Source: Amphiura filiformis (taxonomy: Eukaryota > Echinodermata > Ophiuroidea > Amphilepidida > Amphiuridae). From it: DNA of 64,000 nt. The position numbers and the translations under genes were made by a program. The stretch lies in contig NC_092636.1 of the NCBI RefSeq assembly GCF_039555335.1, positions 53,065,706 to 53,129,705 on the forward strand. Reading direction: 5' to 3'. Within the stretch, counting starts at the first letter, position 1, and every line of letters starts with the position of its first letter. The notes below the pieces were generated by a model, which searched no databases, had not been told where the DNA came from, and saw only the letters and a program-made list of their open reading frames with translations. Positions 11,981 to 32,078 of this stretch are shown in pieces.

Positions 11981-12326
11981 TTGCAAACAAGGACCAAAAC
12001 TCAGAGAAGATACCTTACCCTTCCCAGAATCCTTTGCAACATGATGAATCAACTCATTACAGCAAATGACATTCCTATAACTTTGTACAGGTTCCCTTCA
12101 TTTTCATGTTGAGAATAGACTAGCTAAACATGGTCGATAGTCAAGAAATAAGTTTATTTTGCAGGATCTGGTAGTGCTCTGTTCATTGAGGTACTTTTTG
12201 TCACTATCAACCCATGTTGCACTAGAAAGCAAATCAGTACAGAAAAATGAAATGCATTGTGGGAAGTGTAAGGTATCTTCTCTGACAAATATTCCAATTG
12301 ATCATATTCAAAGATTTGCAGAATTC

Positions 12327-12392
12327 CGGAATACCCTTCACACCTTATGTCCTATAATGTGCTTTAACATGTGCAGTGTGAAGGGTATTCCG
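12327..12392. repeat. 66-bp hairpin with perfect 17-bp arms
   Basis: CGGAATACCCTTCACAC at 12327 is exactly inverted at 12376-12392. A diverged relative occurs at about 59361-59415, so this is a dispersed short hairpin repeat. The size resembles a microRNA precursor, but the loop is unpaired and nothing shows expression. Confidence 0.55.
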
Positions 12393-13012
12393 AACTTATC
12401 CCTGCTTTAGAGCTAGAGGAAGGGAAGGCAATTTGACACTAAATTGTACAATGTACAGTCAATAATGATGATAATATCAAAGTATTATGTTACATATAAT
12501 TATGCATAATTCTCTTCAAGGAGCAACAGAGAGGGCTCTTCTATATTTGTTGTTGCTACGATTCTCTACACAAATGCAGAAACAATACATTCACTGCTGT
12601 GTAATACTGAGTACAAAGACATGAGTGGAGTGCATCTATTTCAATTTAATCTTCATTGTTGCGTCCTTGTCTATCCCCATGAGGTAATTGCTTTGCTTTT
12701 GGTTTTAATTATACAATGACAAAATGAGCTCATATTCCAAATCCTGTGGTCAGCCATTTTAATGCATGTTTACATAACTCTTGGCAGAGGCTAAATACAT
12801 TTTTTTATGTATGCCCTTCTGAGAGTCACTTTTAAACATGCATGAAAAACACATGAATAAATTTATAACATTATTATAGACCCTGTCAATTTTCTCAAGT
12901 ACTATTTTTTCTAAGTTGTCATGTGTATAAATACCAACCCATCACCAACAACATTAATGTTCAATTCTAAGTAAAAATGGGCATTTCTTCTTACTCACAC
13001 AGGCATAATATT

Positions 13013-13202
13013 GGGCTATTCCATTTGCAATCAATACACACCCTATGGAAGACATTACCTTTATCTTCCACACATGGAGAGTGTAAATTTCAAATAGGGT
13101 TACCTGAATGGGTGGCACCATTTGAAATCTACACCCCCTTAGTGGGATATTAGATAAGGTCATGTCTTCCATAGGGGTTATGGAGTTAAACTGGAATAGC
13201 CC
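13013..13202. mobile_element. GGGCTATTCC-family MITE, full length
   Basis: Starts GGGCTATTCC and ends GGAATAGCCC. The inner inverted blocks contain CTATGGAAGACATTACC and its counterpart GGTCATGTCTTCCATAG, so the whole 190 bp is one long imperfect palindrome. The most abundant MITE family in this window. Confidence 0.75.
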
Positions 13203-15493
13203 GTTTTGCTACTGGGCCTGTTATTCATGCACATGCACAGTAATTATTTGACCAGTTTAGTTGAAATTCAAATGTTCAAAAGAAGATGCCAAATAGTAGT
13301 ATGTTACTATCATTCAATCAGTACACATGTACATAAAACATCCCGCCTAAGTTCTCCATTCTTTATCAGTAAGCTTTTTATGATTACCAACAGGTAACTG
13401 ATACAACATAATTTTTCACCCATTTTTCTTGCATGTGCATATTTGGTTTCATCAAATTTGAAGACTTTACAAAACTTGCCAGTGGCACTGAGGTATGTGA
13501 GATGTCCATAAGGCCCCAAAGAGGTTTGCCACTCCAACATGTGTGCATAAGCATGTGAAAGCCAAAGAACAAGAAAAAGTGGGCTAAAACAGCAAATGTT
13601 TGATCTTTAAATCCTGCAAAAAAAGGGGGGATAGCACATAGCTTTTTTGCAAAATGTTGTAGAGATAAACCTTTTTTTTTTCGGGGCGGGGGGGGCAAAA
13701 CCAAATTGATAACAGCACTCAATTCCACATTTATTTTTATCATACAAAACTCACATAGAAATCTGCTGACATTTTATGACTACCATAATAGTAACCATTT
13801 TCTGTGTAAGTAAACCCAAGGTATTAGACCAAAAGAGAGCAGCTCTCCGCCATGTTTATGTGTCGCTCATGGAGTGCAAAATAGTTTAAGCTGAAAGGCA
13901 CCAATTTTCATTTGGTTTTGGGTTTTTGTAGTCAAATGCTCATCCAGAGATACATCATTTAGATCTCCATGTGCGACAATCCAATATGGTAGATTTACCA
14001 TAACTTTGCAGGGGGCAATTCTGAGTCGGTACTCTGGGTCTAATCTTCTTGAGGTAAACATGATCTTGAGGTGAAATCCTTCAGGTAAACATGATCTAAA
14101 CTTTTTCAATGGCGAACCCGCTAAAAAACTTTTAAATTGTAATGAACTCCTGTCGTAAAAGCCTATCCCACACTATGATCCTGCATGTACACAAAACTTT
14201 GCTACGTATGTGGGGCAAATACCTAAACCAAGAAGTACTGGACCAACTTCCAATTGGTACACGAAAACTGGCTTTAAATGGCTGAATGCATAACACAGGG
14301 GTATATCTGCCATCTTGGTTTGTCATGTATGGGTACAAAATAGTGTTCCTACAAACCCCCAAACTGTTTGATAGCCTGCCTCTTGAAACTTGAGCATTAC
14401 AAAGGTTTGTGCGCATAGCACTAAGCGCACATTATTGGTACAATGCATTAGATGCCAAGTGCAAACATTTTAAAATTTGGTAGTGTCTGTTCTTTTTGGG
14501 TCTAATCTCCTTTTTAAAGATCTGTCATCACAGCTCAAAATCTAGTCTCCCAGTTGCAAGCATGTAAACTACTTCTAATCTTCATCTCAACAGTCATTTC
14601 AAATAAGTTGTGACCATCGTGGAAGATACCTGTCACTTATATGTAGAATACTAAGAGTACAATTTTGTAAACAGTATACAAAGTAGATGTGCACCCTTGT
14701 AGCGTTGTATTCCTTGATGTCCATGATTTATTACAAAGGATTGTAACCTGTTTAATTCTGTCTAATTATCCAAGTTAGACAGTGGTTTAAATGCAATTTC
14801 ATCAAAGATTCACAAAAGTATTTAAAACACAACAGCAAAACAGTGATAAATAAATTAAAACAAAATGCAGCACTACTTTGTAAATTGCAAAACAAATGAC
14901 TTTTGTCGTCACAAAAAAGATAATTACAATCAGAAAACATTCTATAAGACAAAATCTAGAATCCCTTGTTTCCTGGTAAAATAGTATTTCAAATGAGCCA
15001 ATGATATCTACACCATTGGTCTAATCCTATTAAACTTCCAAGTAACTCTCTAAAATTAAAAACATCTCACCCTGGGAAAACTTATGACCAAATGACCAAA
15101 TAATCTTAATATATCATCCCAAACCATCAATTGAATTTTGAATTCAGTCTGCATACCCTTTATTATCTTTTAATAAAATCTATAATCTAGCCAAAATGTT
15201 AAACTATAAGAGAATTGTCTACATCAAAGAGTTTACACTAGGAGAGCCCAGACTCTGTAATATCCCCTATATGCTATGGGAAATCCAAAATATTGAATTG
15301 TCACTCATAGGGAATGAAATAGTCTACCTCAAGCCTTTTTTTTTTTGCAGAAGCACAGATCATATGATAATCTGCATTTTAAACATTTAAGGTTTGTGCA
15401 TAGCTCTTGGCATGCATAATCGGCATAATATATCGAACGCATATTGCAAACACTCAAAATCAAGTTTTGCCTGATGCATGGCAAAATTAACTA
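13203..15493. other. intergenic, no gene recognised
   Basis: AT-rich, a T-run/G-run near 13670-13695, no convincing exon on either strand. ORFs of up to 119 aa lack recognisable domains and cover low-complexity tracts. Confidence 0.4.
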
Positions 15494-15698
15494 TAGTCTA
15501 TACATCTACCTTGAGTCACTGGCACTAGCATTGAAATTCAGCGTGTGATGCGTGGCTTGGCTTGGTTTCTTGTGTGTACATATGCGGCATGTTGGTCACG
15601 CACATAAAAGTATGTACATGCACAAGTAACGCTAAGCTAATGCAGAACACGCTGAACTTCACAGCTAGAGCCAGTGACTCAAGTAGATATATGGACTA
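15494..15698. mobile_element. palindromic MITE (TAGTC..ATATCTACC family), copy 1
   Basis: The left end TAGTCTATACATCTACCTTG is inverted at the right end (CAAGTAGATATATGGACTA), and the next block GAGTCACTGGCACTAGC is also inverted. A second copy lies at 23450-23655. Confidence 0.7.
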
Positions 15699-18176
15699 CA
15701 GAGATACTCTATTTCCTTCTTCGTGAGTGACACGCAAAGATGGCAGAGTTCAGACTCTCTAAGACTAACATCTTTGGTCTATGCAATCAAAAAGTATCAT
15801 CCAAGGAATTGATAAATACATATCATATTGACTAATTAATATCTTATTTCAGTGATCATCTAAATAATATTCAATGCATATCATAAATCACATATAATGG
15901 AAGCAATGTTTACAAAGCAAGCACTGTCTTCTTAAATGAGCCTTTGAAGAGACATACTAAGATTCATCACTACCAAACCACACTTACCCCTACACTTGTC
16001 ATATTTATGCATGATAACGACCATTGCCAATGTAGTTACTGTCAAAGGATTGCATTGTCAAAGGTTCAATCACTATGTCGAAGATCTATTATTGCGGACC
16101 TTGACATAGCAAACCATCTACACAGCAGGATGTAACCGGAAGAACAGTGTTTTTATATCAAGTGAGACAGATAAATCTGATGCCATGCTCAACACATGTA
16201 CATTGACGAACTGCAACACAAGCCAAAGGGTTTCTGTCATCCCGCTTGCTGCTTAGAACAAGATTTAGACATCACACTCGATCTGCCTAGCAATGCCCGT
16301 GATGACTACTGGCAAGTTGATGTATCGATCACTCCACCACTTTGCTCAAAGTGGCAAATCACTAGGAGTTAATTAAAGTCAACTCGTCCAGCATTGCCAA
16401 TTTGACGTAGGAGAACAGGATGCTATTTTTGGTCAATGATGAGCAGAGCAGCAACATTGGCTTTTCAGAGTCATTCCGCTCCCGCTCAGCAGCATACCGC
16501 TTGGTGACTGCCATTTACAGAAAAATACAAGCAGCATGATGAAGCGTCACACCACTCAGCAGCAAGTGGCATGTAATATGAATCCAGTATTACGGAAAAA
16601 ACAAAAAGACCTACAATGATCAAATCGGTCTATTTATCATGCTAACACTTCTGTAAAGAATTTGTCTACATATCCTTTGTTTGTCACTTTGACAAGATAT
16701 GTGAATAAGTGTGATTTTCACAGGGATGCTCTCATATGCATATTCAAGGTGAGCTTCTGCAATCAAGAAACTTGGCTGAAGCAACTTCTGAATAAGGTAT
16801 GCCACCCTTATCCTAATCTGAACTCTTAACCCTAATACTGATCACAATACCATGATCTATCGTCACAATTAGCAAGCTAATGCAAATGCTTACCCTAATC
16901 CAACCCTAAACCTATTCTTAATCCAAAACTATGAAACTGCAAACTTTCAACCATAGGGGCAGTAAAATAAATATCCTAAATGTTCACAGTTCCGGGTGTG
17001 TAGACTAGGCAAAATCTCCACACCTTCTATGTTCCAATGGTCAACAGTCTTGATGTCATGATTGCTGATCAACCAATCAGTGCGATTAGTTAATCATTGC
17101 TGCCTTCACATTCATTCACATCACATACCTCTGACAAATTAAAAATTTACTTCAATCCTTATTCCATCCTTGAGACATAAGTCCTTATTCAGTTATGGGA
17201 CAGTAGTCATTATCCTAAAGTCTTGTCCATTAGTTTGCAGTCTATGCGGCAGTATTAATTCCTTATGGCAGAATTCTTTGGGCAGGAGTCCTTATTAAGT
17301 CCTTGGGGCAGTAGTCCTTCTTCTAAAGTTTTGTCCATTGGTTTGCAATCTTTGGGGCAGTATTCCCTATTCTTAAGTTTTGCTCGTAAGTTTTCATTTT
17401 AAGACAGTGCCTGCAAAGTTATTTTGTTATAATGTCAGTGGTTACATTCACTCTAATACATAAATATCTCGGCTATATCAATTGGAAGCATTGAAGAACA
17501 CTATCACTAACGGAATGCAGGTTTTTCTTCTTCATAAATCAATTTGGCATCAGCTAGGATGTCATTTTACATCATGGATCTCAACTTGGAAAGTCACATA
17601 GAACTTGTTTACTATTATAGTATGGGATGTTGCCAGTTTGGTCACCCAAAAGGCTACTCTTGATCACATGTTGCCATAAATGTTTAGGTTCCCATATCAG
17701 ATGATTATGGTTTAAAATTGGGTGCCTTCTGATTGATGCACAGATGCTGCACCGGTGATATTCTTTTTGTCCTGTACCTGCGATGAGGAAAGCAAGCTGG
17801 CGCTGTTCCGCATCATTAGGTACCACACACATTAGGTCATGACAAGCTTTGGTAAATATGATGGGAGAGCATTTACCTTTGAACATGACTATATGAGTTG
17901 TGACAAAATGAATGTTTAGATAGGGCACCTACCTACCACTTTATAATCACTCCCTCTCACTTGCCAATAAATACTATACAAACCCCAGGCTGACAAGTGA
18001 GTCAAGTAATTACATAACATTCACTGCGCTTACAATGTGACAGCATAATTGTAAAGTTTACAGCACCATTGAGTTTTATATGCATCGACTTTTACGTCTT
18101 ACACTTCATGCAGAGTTGTTGTTGTTGTTGTTGGCAGATCCTGCGTAACCATGGCAATGACCCCGATGAGCCTGTG
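15699..18176. other. CHIC 3' flank, probably part 3' UTR
   Basis: No exon recognised. Contains a diverged tandem pair about 107 bp apart (around 17200 and 17309; shared TTTGTCCATTGGTTTGCAAT-like block), degenerate AACCCTAA runs at 16825-16920, and a GTT microsatellite at 18117-18133. No unambiguous poly(A) signal stood out, so the transcript end is unknown. Confidence 0.4.
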
Positions 18177-24985
<6,809 letters not shown>

Positions 24986-25362
24986 GTTTTCTTTCTTTGC
25001 GTATAAAATAAAGTTGCCAGTTCTGTGTACAAAAATATATCTGATTGTACGATTTGAAAATCCAGCGAAAAGTGATGAAATCTGGGGGCGATAGTTCTGA
25101 CCAGTGCATGACCAGTTGTGGCAGTTATATATATTTTGTATGTTGATTTGAATGAAAATAAAATGATGATGTATGTATGTATGCATGATGTATGTGATTA
25201 ATACATCTTTTTGCAAAATAAACCTCACACCAAATTCATAATAGTACTGTCAACTTCATTTTTGCATATCAGTAAGCTAATTTGCACAGCAAAAGTTAAA
25301 ACCTTCAACAATATAATATGTAACTCATCAACCAAACATCCCTGGCGACTGAACAAAGGCCA

Positions 25363-26340
25363 TTCGTGCACTGTGATGATCCACAACATCACCCCCCCCA
25401 CTTTTCTCAAAAAAGTTATCATTATATTTTTATATATAGAAAATTTCTTGCAGATTATTTCCTTTAGCAAAGATATCGTGAAACTTGAATTTCGTTCTGG
25501 TACATGTATACCAGAACGAAATTACAACGCATTGTCTATATGGCGCAGTGTAACATGATGCAGTAGAATTCACCATGACCTTTGCAGGACTTAAACCCCA
25601 TTAAAAGCTATTAAACCAAGATCAACACTCATTGAAAACAGCTCAACTGATTAAATCAGATCTTCTCTGGTTAAATCCACACAACACATGTTTCTGTTTT
25701 ACCTGTGCAATGAGCAATGAGCTGGTATTATAGTTTCAGTTGGGTGAACGATTATAAAGCGAACGCGAGATAACAATACTGTGGTGGCTTTTGTTTACGA
25801 AATGAGACAATAGTGTGCTTATTGTCAACCAGCGTTCTTGAAAATGAGAAGCATAATGGTTTGCAGACTTAACACGGCTTGGAAATAATTTCTTCATACT
25901 TTTTGGTGTTATCTGTCGTTTACATATCCTTCCTAAAAACACAAAAGTGGGAATATTTCCAAACACCTAAATTAGCTAAAAATTTAGGACATCATTTACA
26001 AAACTATATTTTCTAGAATTTCAGAGAATACTTTAAATAGGCCTATTGGCCGGTTATTTTTCACACAGTGACGTTAACTAGGCAATTGCCTATACTTCTA
26101 ACATAAGACTAACATACACTACTTGTAGAGGTCACGCGTCAATTGTGAGAGCTCTGTGTATATTTGTGTATAGGAAAACGGACAGTAACTGCAGTATGAT
26201 ACACATAATCATTCATGCATTAATCCGAATAAACTGAAATTTTGGGGATAAGCTTTTTTCCCGGGCTTTTTTCGTGGATATCTACTGAAAAATGTCATAA
26301 AAAGAGGATGCAGGATCATGAAATAGGCCTACTCCTTTAA
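25363..26340. mobile_element. TTAA-element relative, split copy
   Basis: 25363-25556 matches 33792-33990 (shared CCCCCACTTTTCTCAAAAAA and TTGAATTTCGTTCTGGTA), and 26190-26340 matches 33991-34112, ending in the same ...CTCCTTTAA terminus. About 630 bp of unrelated DNA (roughly 25557-26190) separates the two parts. Left terminus not found. Confidence 0.5.
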
Positions 26341-26441
26341 CGTTCTACTAGAAAAGTTTAAGGCATATTCTGGGCAATTTTAGAAGTATATGTAATGGGG
26401 AATAGTTCTGACTCCACATTTTTTGGAAAACGCATTTCTGG

Positions 26442-26912
26442 CCGGGGGGGGCACTGGTCAGTGGTCACTGACCAGGGGGTATCATGTGTCAAGTGGCCAA
26501 AGATTCAAGTAAAAAGGGACTTTTTTCATGATCAGGCACTGTACTTACGTATCCGTGAATAGGGTATCTAAAACAAGGAAATTTAAGGAAACCTTGTACA
26601 ATAAATCACAGTGTTTTGGGTCCTTTGAGACAAATGTAGCATGGAATAAAGGTTAAAAGCTATGAACTTTTGAATTTGTGTTTTCCCAGTTATCATGAAG
26701 AGTTTTAGAGTCAAAATATGACTGATTCACTTGCTTCTATATGGGGGCAAAAATAATGTCAATACTTAGGCCTATTTAGGTTATAAAATTGCACTTGTCA
26801 TACTTGTTTAGGGATGTATTTTCAGACCTCGTAAATACTTGTTTAAGGGTGCTATTTGAGACTTCGTGGCCACGCATGATACCCCAATTGTCAATGACCA
26901 GTGGCCCCCGGG
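26442..26912. mobile_element. hAT-like MITE
   Basis: Perfect 8-bp duplication ATTTCTGG (26434-26441, 26913-26920). Ends CCGGGGGGGGCACTGGTC and, inverted, CCGGGGGCCACTGGTC; the next blocks (GGGGTATCATG, GTGGCCA) are inverted too. Non-coding. Confidence 0.75.
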
Positions 26913-26955
26913 ATTTCTGGTCAAATATGACATAGGATACAATATACTTTTGAAG

Positions 26956-27637
26956 TTAAAGGCCCATTCAGTGATTTGCTCATCCGGACGATCGTAAAAA
27001 TCATCAAAATTCAGATTTTGGTACCTTTGTAATTGGCATAGATGTGCTAACATAGCCTGCTAGTGGTTCGGTCGAAAGCCGTGTATTTTAGACAAAATAA
27101 AGCATTTGCATGATTCTGGACTTTTGATACTGACAGTACAAAAAGTCCGACTCGAGATCGAAAGAAGCTCACTCTCCACGTACCAACACGCGTTGCGTAT
27201 TGTTTCTACTACTTATTACATCAGTAGCTACTATTTTAAACAAAATACACAATTTTAACTGTTTTTCATATTTGAATTGACCGTTAGTTTGCCTCGGTGA
27301 CCTTTAACATGTTTAATTGCTTATTTTGATTCTACTACAAAAATTAAGCGTCTGTTTTAAATCAATTTAGACTCTACTTCCCCGTGTTAGAAACACTGGA
27401 CTAGGAAGTTTTTCCAGTCGATTGGTGGCGCACTGTACGAAAATCTCGATTTTCTCGAGTCGATCTGAGTTGAAGTAGAAAACCTTTCTAAAACTTCTGT
27501 TTTTTGACTAATTTGTCGATGTATTCAGGGAAAAAGTGGTTTAATGAAATTCTGTAGACTTATTCTTTATTTCTAAGCAACTCTGACAAATTTCCATTTT
27601 TTTAATGTTCCTGTGAAATCACTGAAAGGGCCTTTAA
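26956..27637 (+). mobile_element. 682-bp TTAA-flanked element, copy A
   Basis: TTAA at 26956-26959 and 27634-27637. Ends AAGGCCCATTCAGTGATTT and, inverted, AAGGCCCTTTCAGTGATTT. No transposase-like ORF. An inverted copy (35021-35699) is nearly identical over most of its length, implying fairly recent mobility. Confidence 0.8.
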
Positions 27638-28422
27638 GCAAAATGAGTCGGATGTTGGGAATATTGATTTTGAGATATAATCAATAATATTCTTCAACTT
27701 CTTTTGTATTTTATTGTTCTGAGCAACACTAAAATGGCCATAGGCATATCTCTGCAACCATAAGTCTAATTATGATGGGTTCAGCAAAATAAAGCTCTGA
27801 AAATGGCTCATATAATGAGAACAAAAACTGAATTTTGATTTTGATTGACATCAGACTCATTTTTTGTTTGTTTGATCGCATTATTATATAACATTTAACA
27901 AATATTATGCATGTGTCATATAGAATAACCCCCCCCCCCAAGCAGGGAAGTGCAATGATGATGTTGCCTCACCTGTTGAAAGTTTTTCATTCGCAACTTT
28001 TGAACAGGATGTGCAATTATTATCAAATAGCTTCAAATAAAGAGTTATAGAAAGATGAATGAATGTTTTTAAAGGATTAAATTTAAGAGAAGTATGATTG
28101 CCTTTTTATCACCAAATCTCTGATGCGCTTTAAATTTTTTTTATTATTGTAGGTAGCTACATGTAGGCCTACACACAGGGGGAAACTCTTTACTTAATTT
28201 GGCATCACTAATCCTACCCGTCTCTGTAACCGTTTCAATTCTTGCGGTTTACACGTGAAGGTAATGTCAATGAATTGTATACGTATTGGTTAAGAGACTG
28301 TTAGCTCGCTAGGTCAAAGGTTAATTAAAAGGTCGTGCTGGTTGCAATCACATGTACCGATTTTAGTTCTGCATCGAAGTTTTATTGTTTCAGGACAGTT
28401 TTTGATACCAGAGATAATCAGA

Positions 28423-28701
28423 ATGTCTTTTGATGCACCACCACCTGGAGGCGGAGCTGGAGACAAAGTAGATCCCGAATTGCAAGCCTTCATCCAAATG
28501 GAATCCGAGAAAGCCAAATTCCAGACCCAAGTTCACAACTACACGGATGTTTGCTGGGAGAAGTGTGTTGACAAACCAGGCAAAAATCTAGATGGCAGAA
28601 CGGAAGCTTGTCTCCAAAATTGTGTCGAACGATTTATAGATACAACTTTGTTCATTGCAAATCGATTTCAAAAACATATAAATGATCAATCTGGACACTA
28701 G
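28423..28701 (+). CDS. TIMM8A: TIMM8-type small Tim, mitochondrial import chaperone subunit
   Basis: 92 aa. The twin CX3C motifs are C44-WEK-C48 and C63-LQN-C67, separated by 14 residues; [23 protein letters not shown] and CVERFIDTT are strongly TIMM8-like. The N-terminus is a short P/G-rich leader with no presequence or membrane segment, as expected for an intermembrane-space protein folded through the Mia40 disulfide relay. Family role: pairs with Tim13 in a hexamer that shields hydrophobic precursors on the way to the inner membrane. The in-frame upstream ATG at 28342 is rejected because family proteins start near here and a T-rich tract ending TTTCAG at 28388-28393 could be the acceptor of a 5' UTR intron. 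The coding region has no intron. A retrocopy is possible, but no poly(A) tract follows directly and the frame is intact. Confidence 0.94.
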   Translation: MSFDAPPPGGGAGDKVDPELQAFIQMESEKAKFQTQVHNYTDVCWEKCVDKPGKNLDGRTEACLQNCVERFIDTTLFIANRFQKHINDQSGH

Positions 28702-29949
28702 AGATTAGAGACTAGAACAGAGACAATCACAGAGTATAAAGCTATGATCATTTTCACAACACATATTTATAAAAATGCATCGCCACAAACCGATACATGC
28801 GCATGCATGCTGGACAGACTTTTCAATGATTCAACCCCATTCAACGATGCTATGGCCTGATGTGATACCGTGTCAGAAGATATGGGTTACATAACAGTAA
28901 TCACTAGCTTAGTGCCATTTCCTGATTTTCTGCGGGATTGTCCGACGTCTGTTCGTGTTATGCGGGTGTGATTTATTGCATCTTCAATCATGTTGATGGA
29001 AACTGTTTCTGATGCAATACAGTAGATTTTTATTATTACATGCTAACTACATCATCTCATAGTACTCTACATGCACCTCTTGTTAATAACTTGTCACCCT
29101 GAACACTCAGCAAGCAATACTAATTTACTAAGCAGTCATGATACAGATTACAGAATCTTCTCACATAAAAGATATTGTCTGAACTTGAAAGATGGTTTCT
29201 GCATTATACTCAATCATACTGAGTTCCAGCCATCACATCAGTCACCCGGATCAGTCAATGAATGAACATGATGAACCTGTATTTTGAAAACCATTTTAAG
29301 GTGAACTTCAGCTCCTTGGTCTTCAACTTCAATCTGACTTTGCAGGGTATATCACTGCATCAATTCTTGGTATCCAGGAGGGAAAGGACTTGGGAGAGAT
29401 GCAACCGAGATGAGAAAAACTTTGACTTGATTTCTTCAAAAGTCATATCCGGGAGATTCATATTGGGCCATGAGATTCAAGATCAGCAGCAGGAATGATG
29501 ATTAGATTATGTTTTTACATTAACTCAAGTATTAGCTACATAAATCATTGTAAATTATAGTAATATGGTCCTGCATAAAACTTGAAAATTATAAAATCTA
29601 CTCTAATTTCTAAATGAGGCTGATTGAGGCAAATGTTGGTGAAGCAATCCAACAAATGGTACAATTTATAAATATTTTGTGAATATAAATCATCAAGTAC
29701 ATGTAGCACCGTAATTTGTATAAAATGCAACTGTCAAAATTGCAGCAAGTAGTTTTTCAGCATCGGGCAGTGTATACCATACAGATGCCCTGTTTTTTTT
29801 AAAGACTATCAAAAATGATCAGAAATGAGAAAGAGGATTTTGTTTTGTCTGATTGTGTTATGGAAGTGGTACTCAAGTTTGGGTAAGGATTGTACTTCCG
29901 AGTCTGGAAGTGGGACCATAAACTGATAAACACATTGCTGCCAAAAAAG
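28702..29949. other. TIMM8 3' flank
   Basis: No canonical AATAAA was seen in the first several hundred bases after the stop. No repeat or gene recognised; short ORFs lack features. Confidence 0.4.
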
Positions 29950-30150
29950 CAGGGTCAGAATTTCGGCGTGAATCAGAGAATCGATTCTTGCAAAGATTCT
30001 CGTAAACAGATTTGTGTGAATCAAAGTTGATTCCCGCAAACGTTTGTAGTTTACACAGAAGTTGATTTGCGAGAATCAAATGATTCCCTCAAATTTATTC
30101 TGCAAGAATCAAGATTGATTCTCGCACTGTGAAACAAAATTCGGACCCTG
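29950..30150. mobile_element. small hAT-like MITE made of internal inverted repeats
   Basis: Ends CAGGGTCAGAATTT / CAGGGTCCGAATTT (inverted). The interior has at least four GAATC...GATTC pairs. AAAAAG flanks both sides, but an exact 8-bp duplication cannot be assigned. Confidence 0.6.
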
Positions 30151-30484
30151 AAAAAGGGACCCATTTTTTACACCCAAGGCCCAGACTTAGGTCGAAATTA
30201 TAAATTAACATGTTTAGTACAAATTTGACCATTTTTTTTCTTCAAAAATGTGTATATTTGGGAATTCTTGGCTCATCAAGATCCACCAAATTGATTGGAC
30301 CAATTTCCTAACAAATTTGAGAAAATTTTGAATAGAATGATGATCATGTATACCGGTACCAATTTTAAGCCCTAAGAAATGGGCAATCCTACAAGAAGGC
30401 TGAAAATGAGACCATTTCTTATAGCCATTTGTATGGAGAAATCCTGACCCCATATTTAAGGACATCCCACTGGTATATTCCCAT

Positions 30485-30775
30485 CAGCCCACGGCACCCA
30501 TGGCATTTTGCCGTGGGTGCCCATCCCCACTGCCGTAATGCCCTCAAAATATGTCCTTTTCCCAAGGCAGTCACTTGCCGTGCCCTCTAATGAAGTTGCC
30601 GTCAGTGCCCCAGCCCTGCCCCTTGATAAAATCATCTATCTATGTTTATGTGTGTTTTCTTCACTTTTGAGAAATTGCCTCTGTGCCCTTCTCAAATTTT
30701 CAACAGTTGCCATGATGCCCTCTTGAAATATTACAAACTGCTGTGCTCCCTTGCCTTTTCAGTGAAAATCCAGAT
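30485..30775. repeat. unclassified repeat of GCCGTG/GCCCTC modules
   Basis: Several degenerate modules of the type TTGCCGTGGGTGCCC and GCCGTAATGCCCTC recur at about 25-40 bp spacing. No terminal repeats identified. The 72-aa ORF over it is a by-product. Confidence 0.4.
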
Positions 30776-31009
30776 CCTTAATTCGAGGGCTGATCCCCAT
30801 ATAAAAATTCCAATTCTTTGAACTACAAAGTGTAAAAGACACATGATAATTGTTTGAATCTTCATCGATCACAGTATTTGCATAGAATTAGCTTAATTGT
30901 ATAAAAGACTGCAATCAGGATACAGCTTTATTGTGTAGCTGTACAAAAAATGTATAAGGCTAGCTTCCTGTGTGTAGATATATACATGTAATGTTCAAGG
31001 ATTTGGAGA

Positions 31010-31277
31010 CAGGGGAGTAGCAAGCATGTGGACAGGGTGGATGAAATCCAGGAGCCCTATCCCAGCAGGCACAGGTTGATAATTATGTCAATGTTGTTTC
31101 AATGTTAAAAGTGAATTTCAACATTTGATTCAATGTTGACACATCAACCTGTGTCGCTGGGTAGGGTTCAGGGGCCCAAACAAAAGCGAAAATGGGATAG
31201 GGCTGATAAATGAGATGTTAAAAGGGCCCTGCACTGTTTCTTGTCCATGGGCCCCCGAGGATCTTGCTACGCCCCTG
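31010..31277. mobile_element. hAT-like MITE with a nested smaller MITE
   Basis: Ends CAGGGGAGTAGCAAG / CAGGGGCGTAGCAAG. Flanks TTTGGAGA (31002-31009) and TTTGAAGA (31278-31285) match at 7 of 8 positions. The right half (TTGTCCATGGGCCCC block) recurs at about 42085-42155. Confidence 0.7.
31071..31161. mobile_element. CCCAGC-type small MITE, nested
   Basis: CCCAGCAGGCACAGGTTGAT on the left is inverted on the right (ATCAACCTGTGTCGCTGGG). It sits inside the hAT-like MITE, so it is younger. Confidence 0.6.
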
Positions 31278-31515
31278 TTTGAAGAGTAAAGGGAAACACA
31301 AAAATGGCTCCAGGTTTTGTTACAAAAGTTTTCTTTCTTTACCTACGTACCATTGCAGATAACCTCATATTTATCTTAGCTTTCAACTTATTTCATCATG
31401 TAGTGTTTTGATACCATTAAAAATGACTACAATACAATTATTCTCTTGTATTTTGCTTTATGTATAATGTATCATCCTGACCCTGCAATTTAATTTGGAC
31501 AACTTGTCCAGATTT

Positions 31516-31830
31516 CAAGTCAAGTAAAACTTTATTAAATCCACAAGGGAAATTACACTCACGAGTGCTCATACATACAAAACACATAATTACCAAAAAA
31601 TATCAAAAACACAGGGTTTTTATCCCATGTTGTAATTGTATTCCAAACGTTTTCTGTTATTTTGCATAAAGATCTATATGGTCGCATGTCATAAGTTGGG
31701 TATGCAAAAAGGGTGGAGGGATTACACTTTTCTGAAAATTGTGATACAAATTTGATTGGTTTTCCGTAACCCCATATCCTACAGCAGTGGTTCATACCTC
31801 ATTTTAAGCCTAATTTTATACTCGTTCAAT
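31516..31830 (-). mobile_element. possible LINE 3' fragment
   Basis: On the minus strand a 78-aa open frame runs into GAGTGTAATTTCCCTTGTGG and then an AATAAAGTTTTACTTGACTT tail, an arrangement seen at the 3' ends of many non-LTR elements. No RT motif is present, so this is tentative. Confidence 0.3.
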
Positions 31831-32078
31831 CTATAGAAGCATATAATTATACATTGTTCAGTAAAAAATTCACATCAGTTGAAATGAAAAATGCCAGGGG
31901 TGGAGGAGCAGGCGGATGTGGAGCAGGCGGATGCGGGAGTGTGCAATAGGGCAGATGTGAAAATTCACATGTCAGCATGTCAAAACTACTGGTTACTTTT
32001 TCAAATCTAGTTAGGGTATATTAATGTATTGACAGCTTTGAATGTTGAATTTGTACAACTAAAACAATTACTGACTAC

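Noticed and set aside
13384-13743. 119-aa minus-strand ORF
   Set aside because: Runs across a T/G homopolymer (PPPPRKKK) and has no domain; within chance length for AT-rich DNA.
17581-17928. 115-aa minus-strand ORF downstream of CHIC
   Set aside because: No recognisable domain or splice structure; probably CHIC 3' flank.
28342-28422. Upstream in-frame ATG as TIMM8 start
   Set aside because: Would add 27 residues absent from the family; a possible splice acceptor lies between it and 28423.
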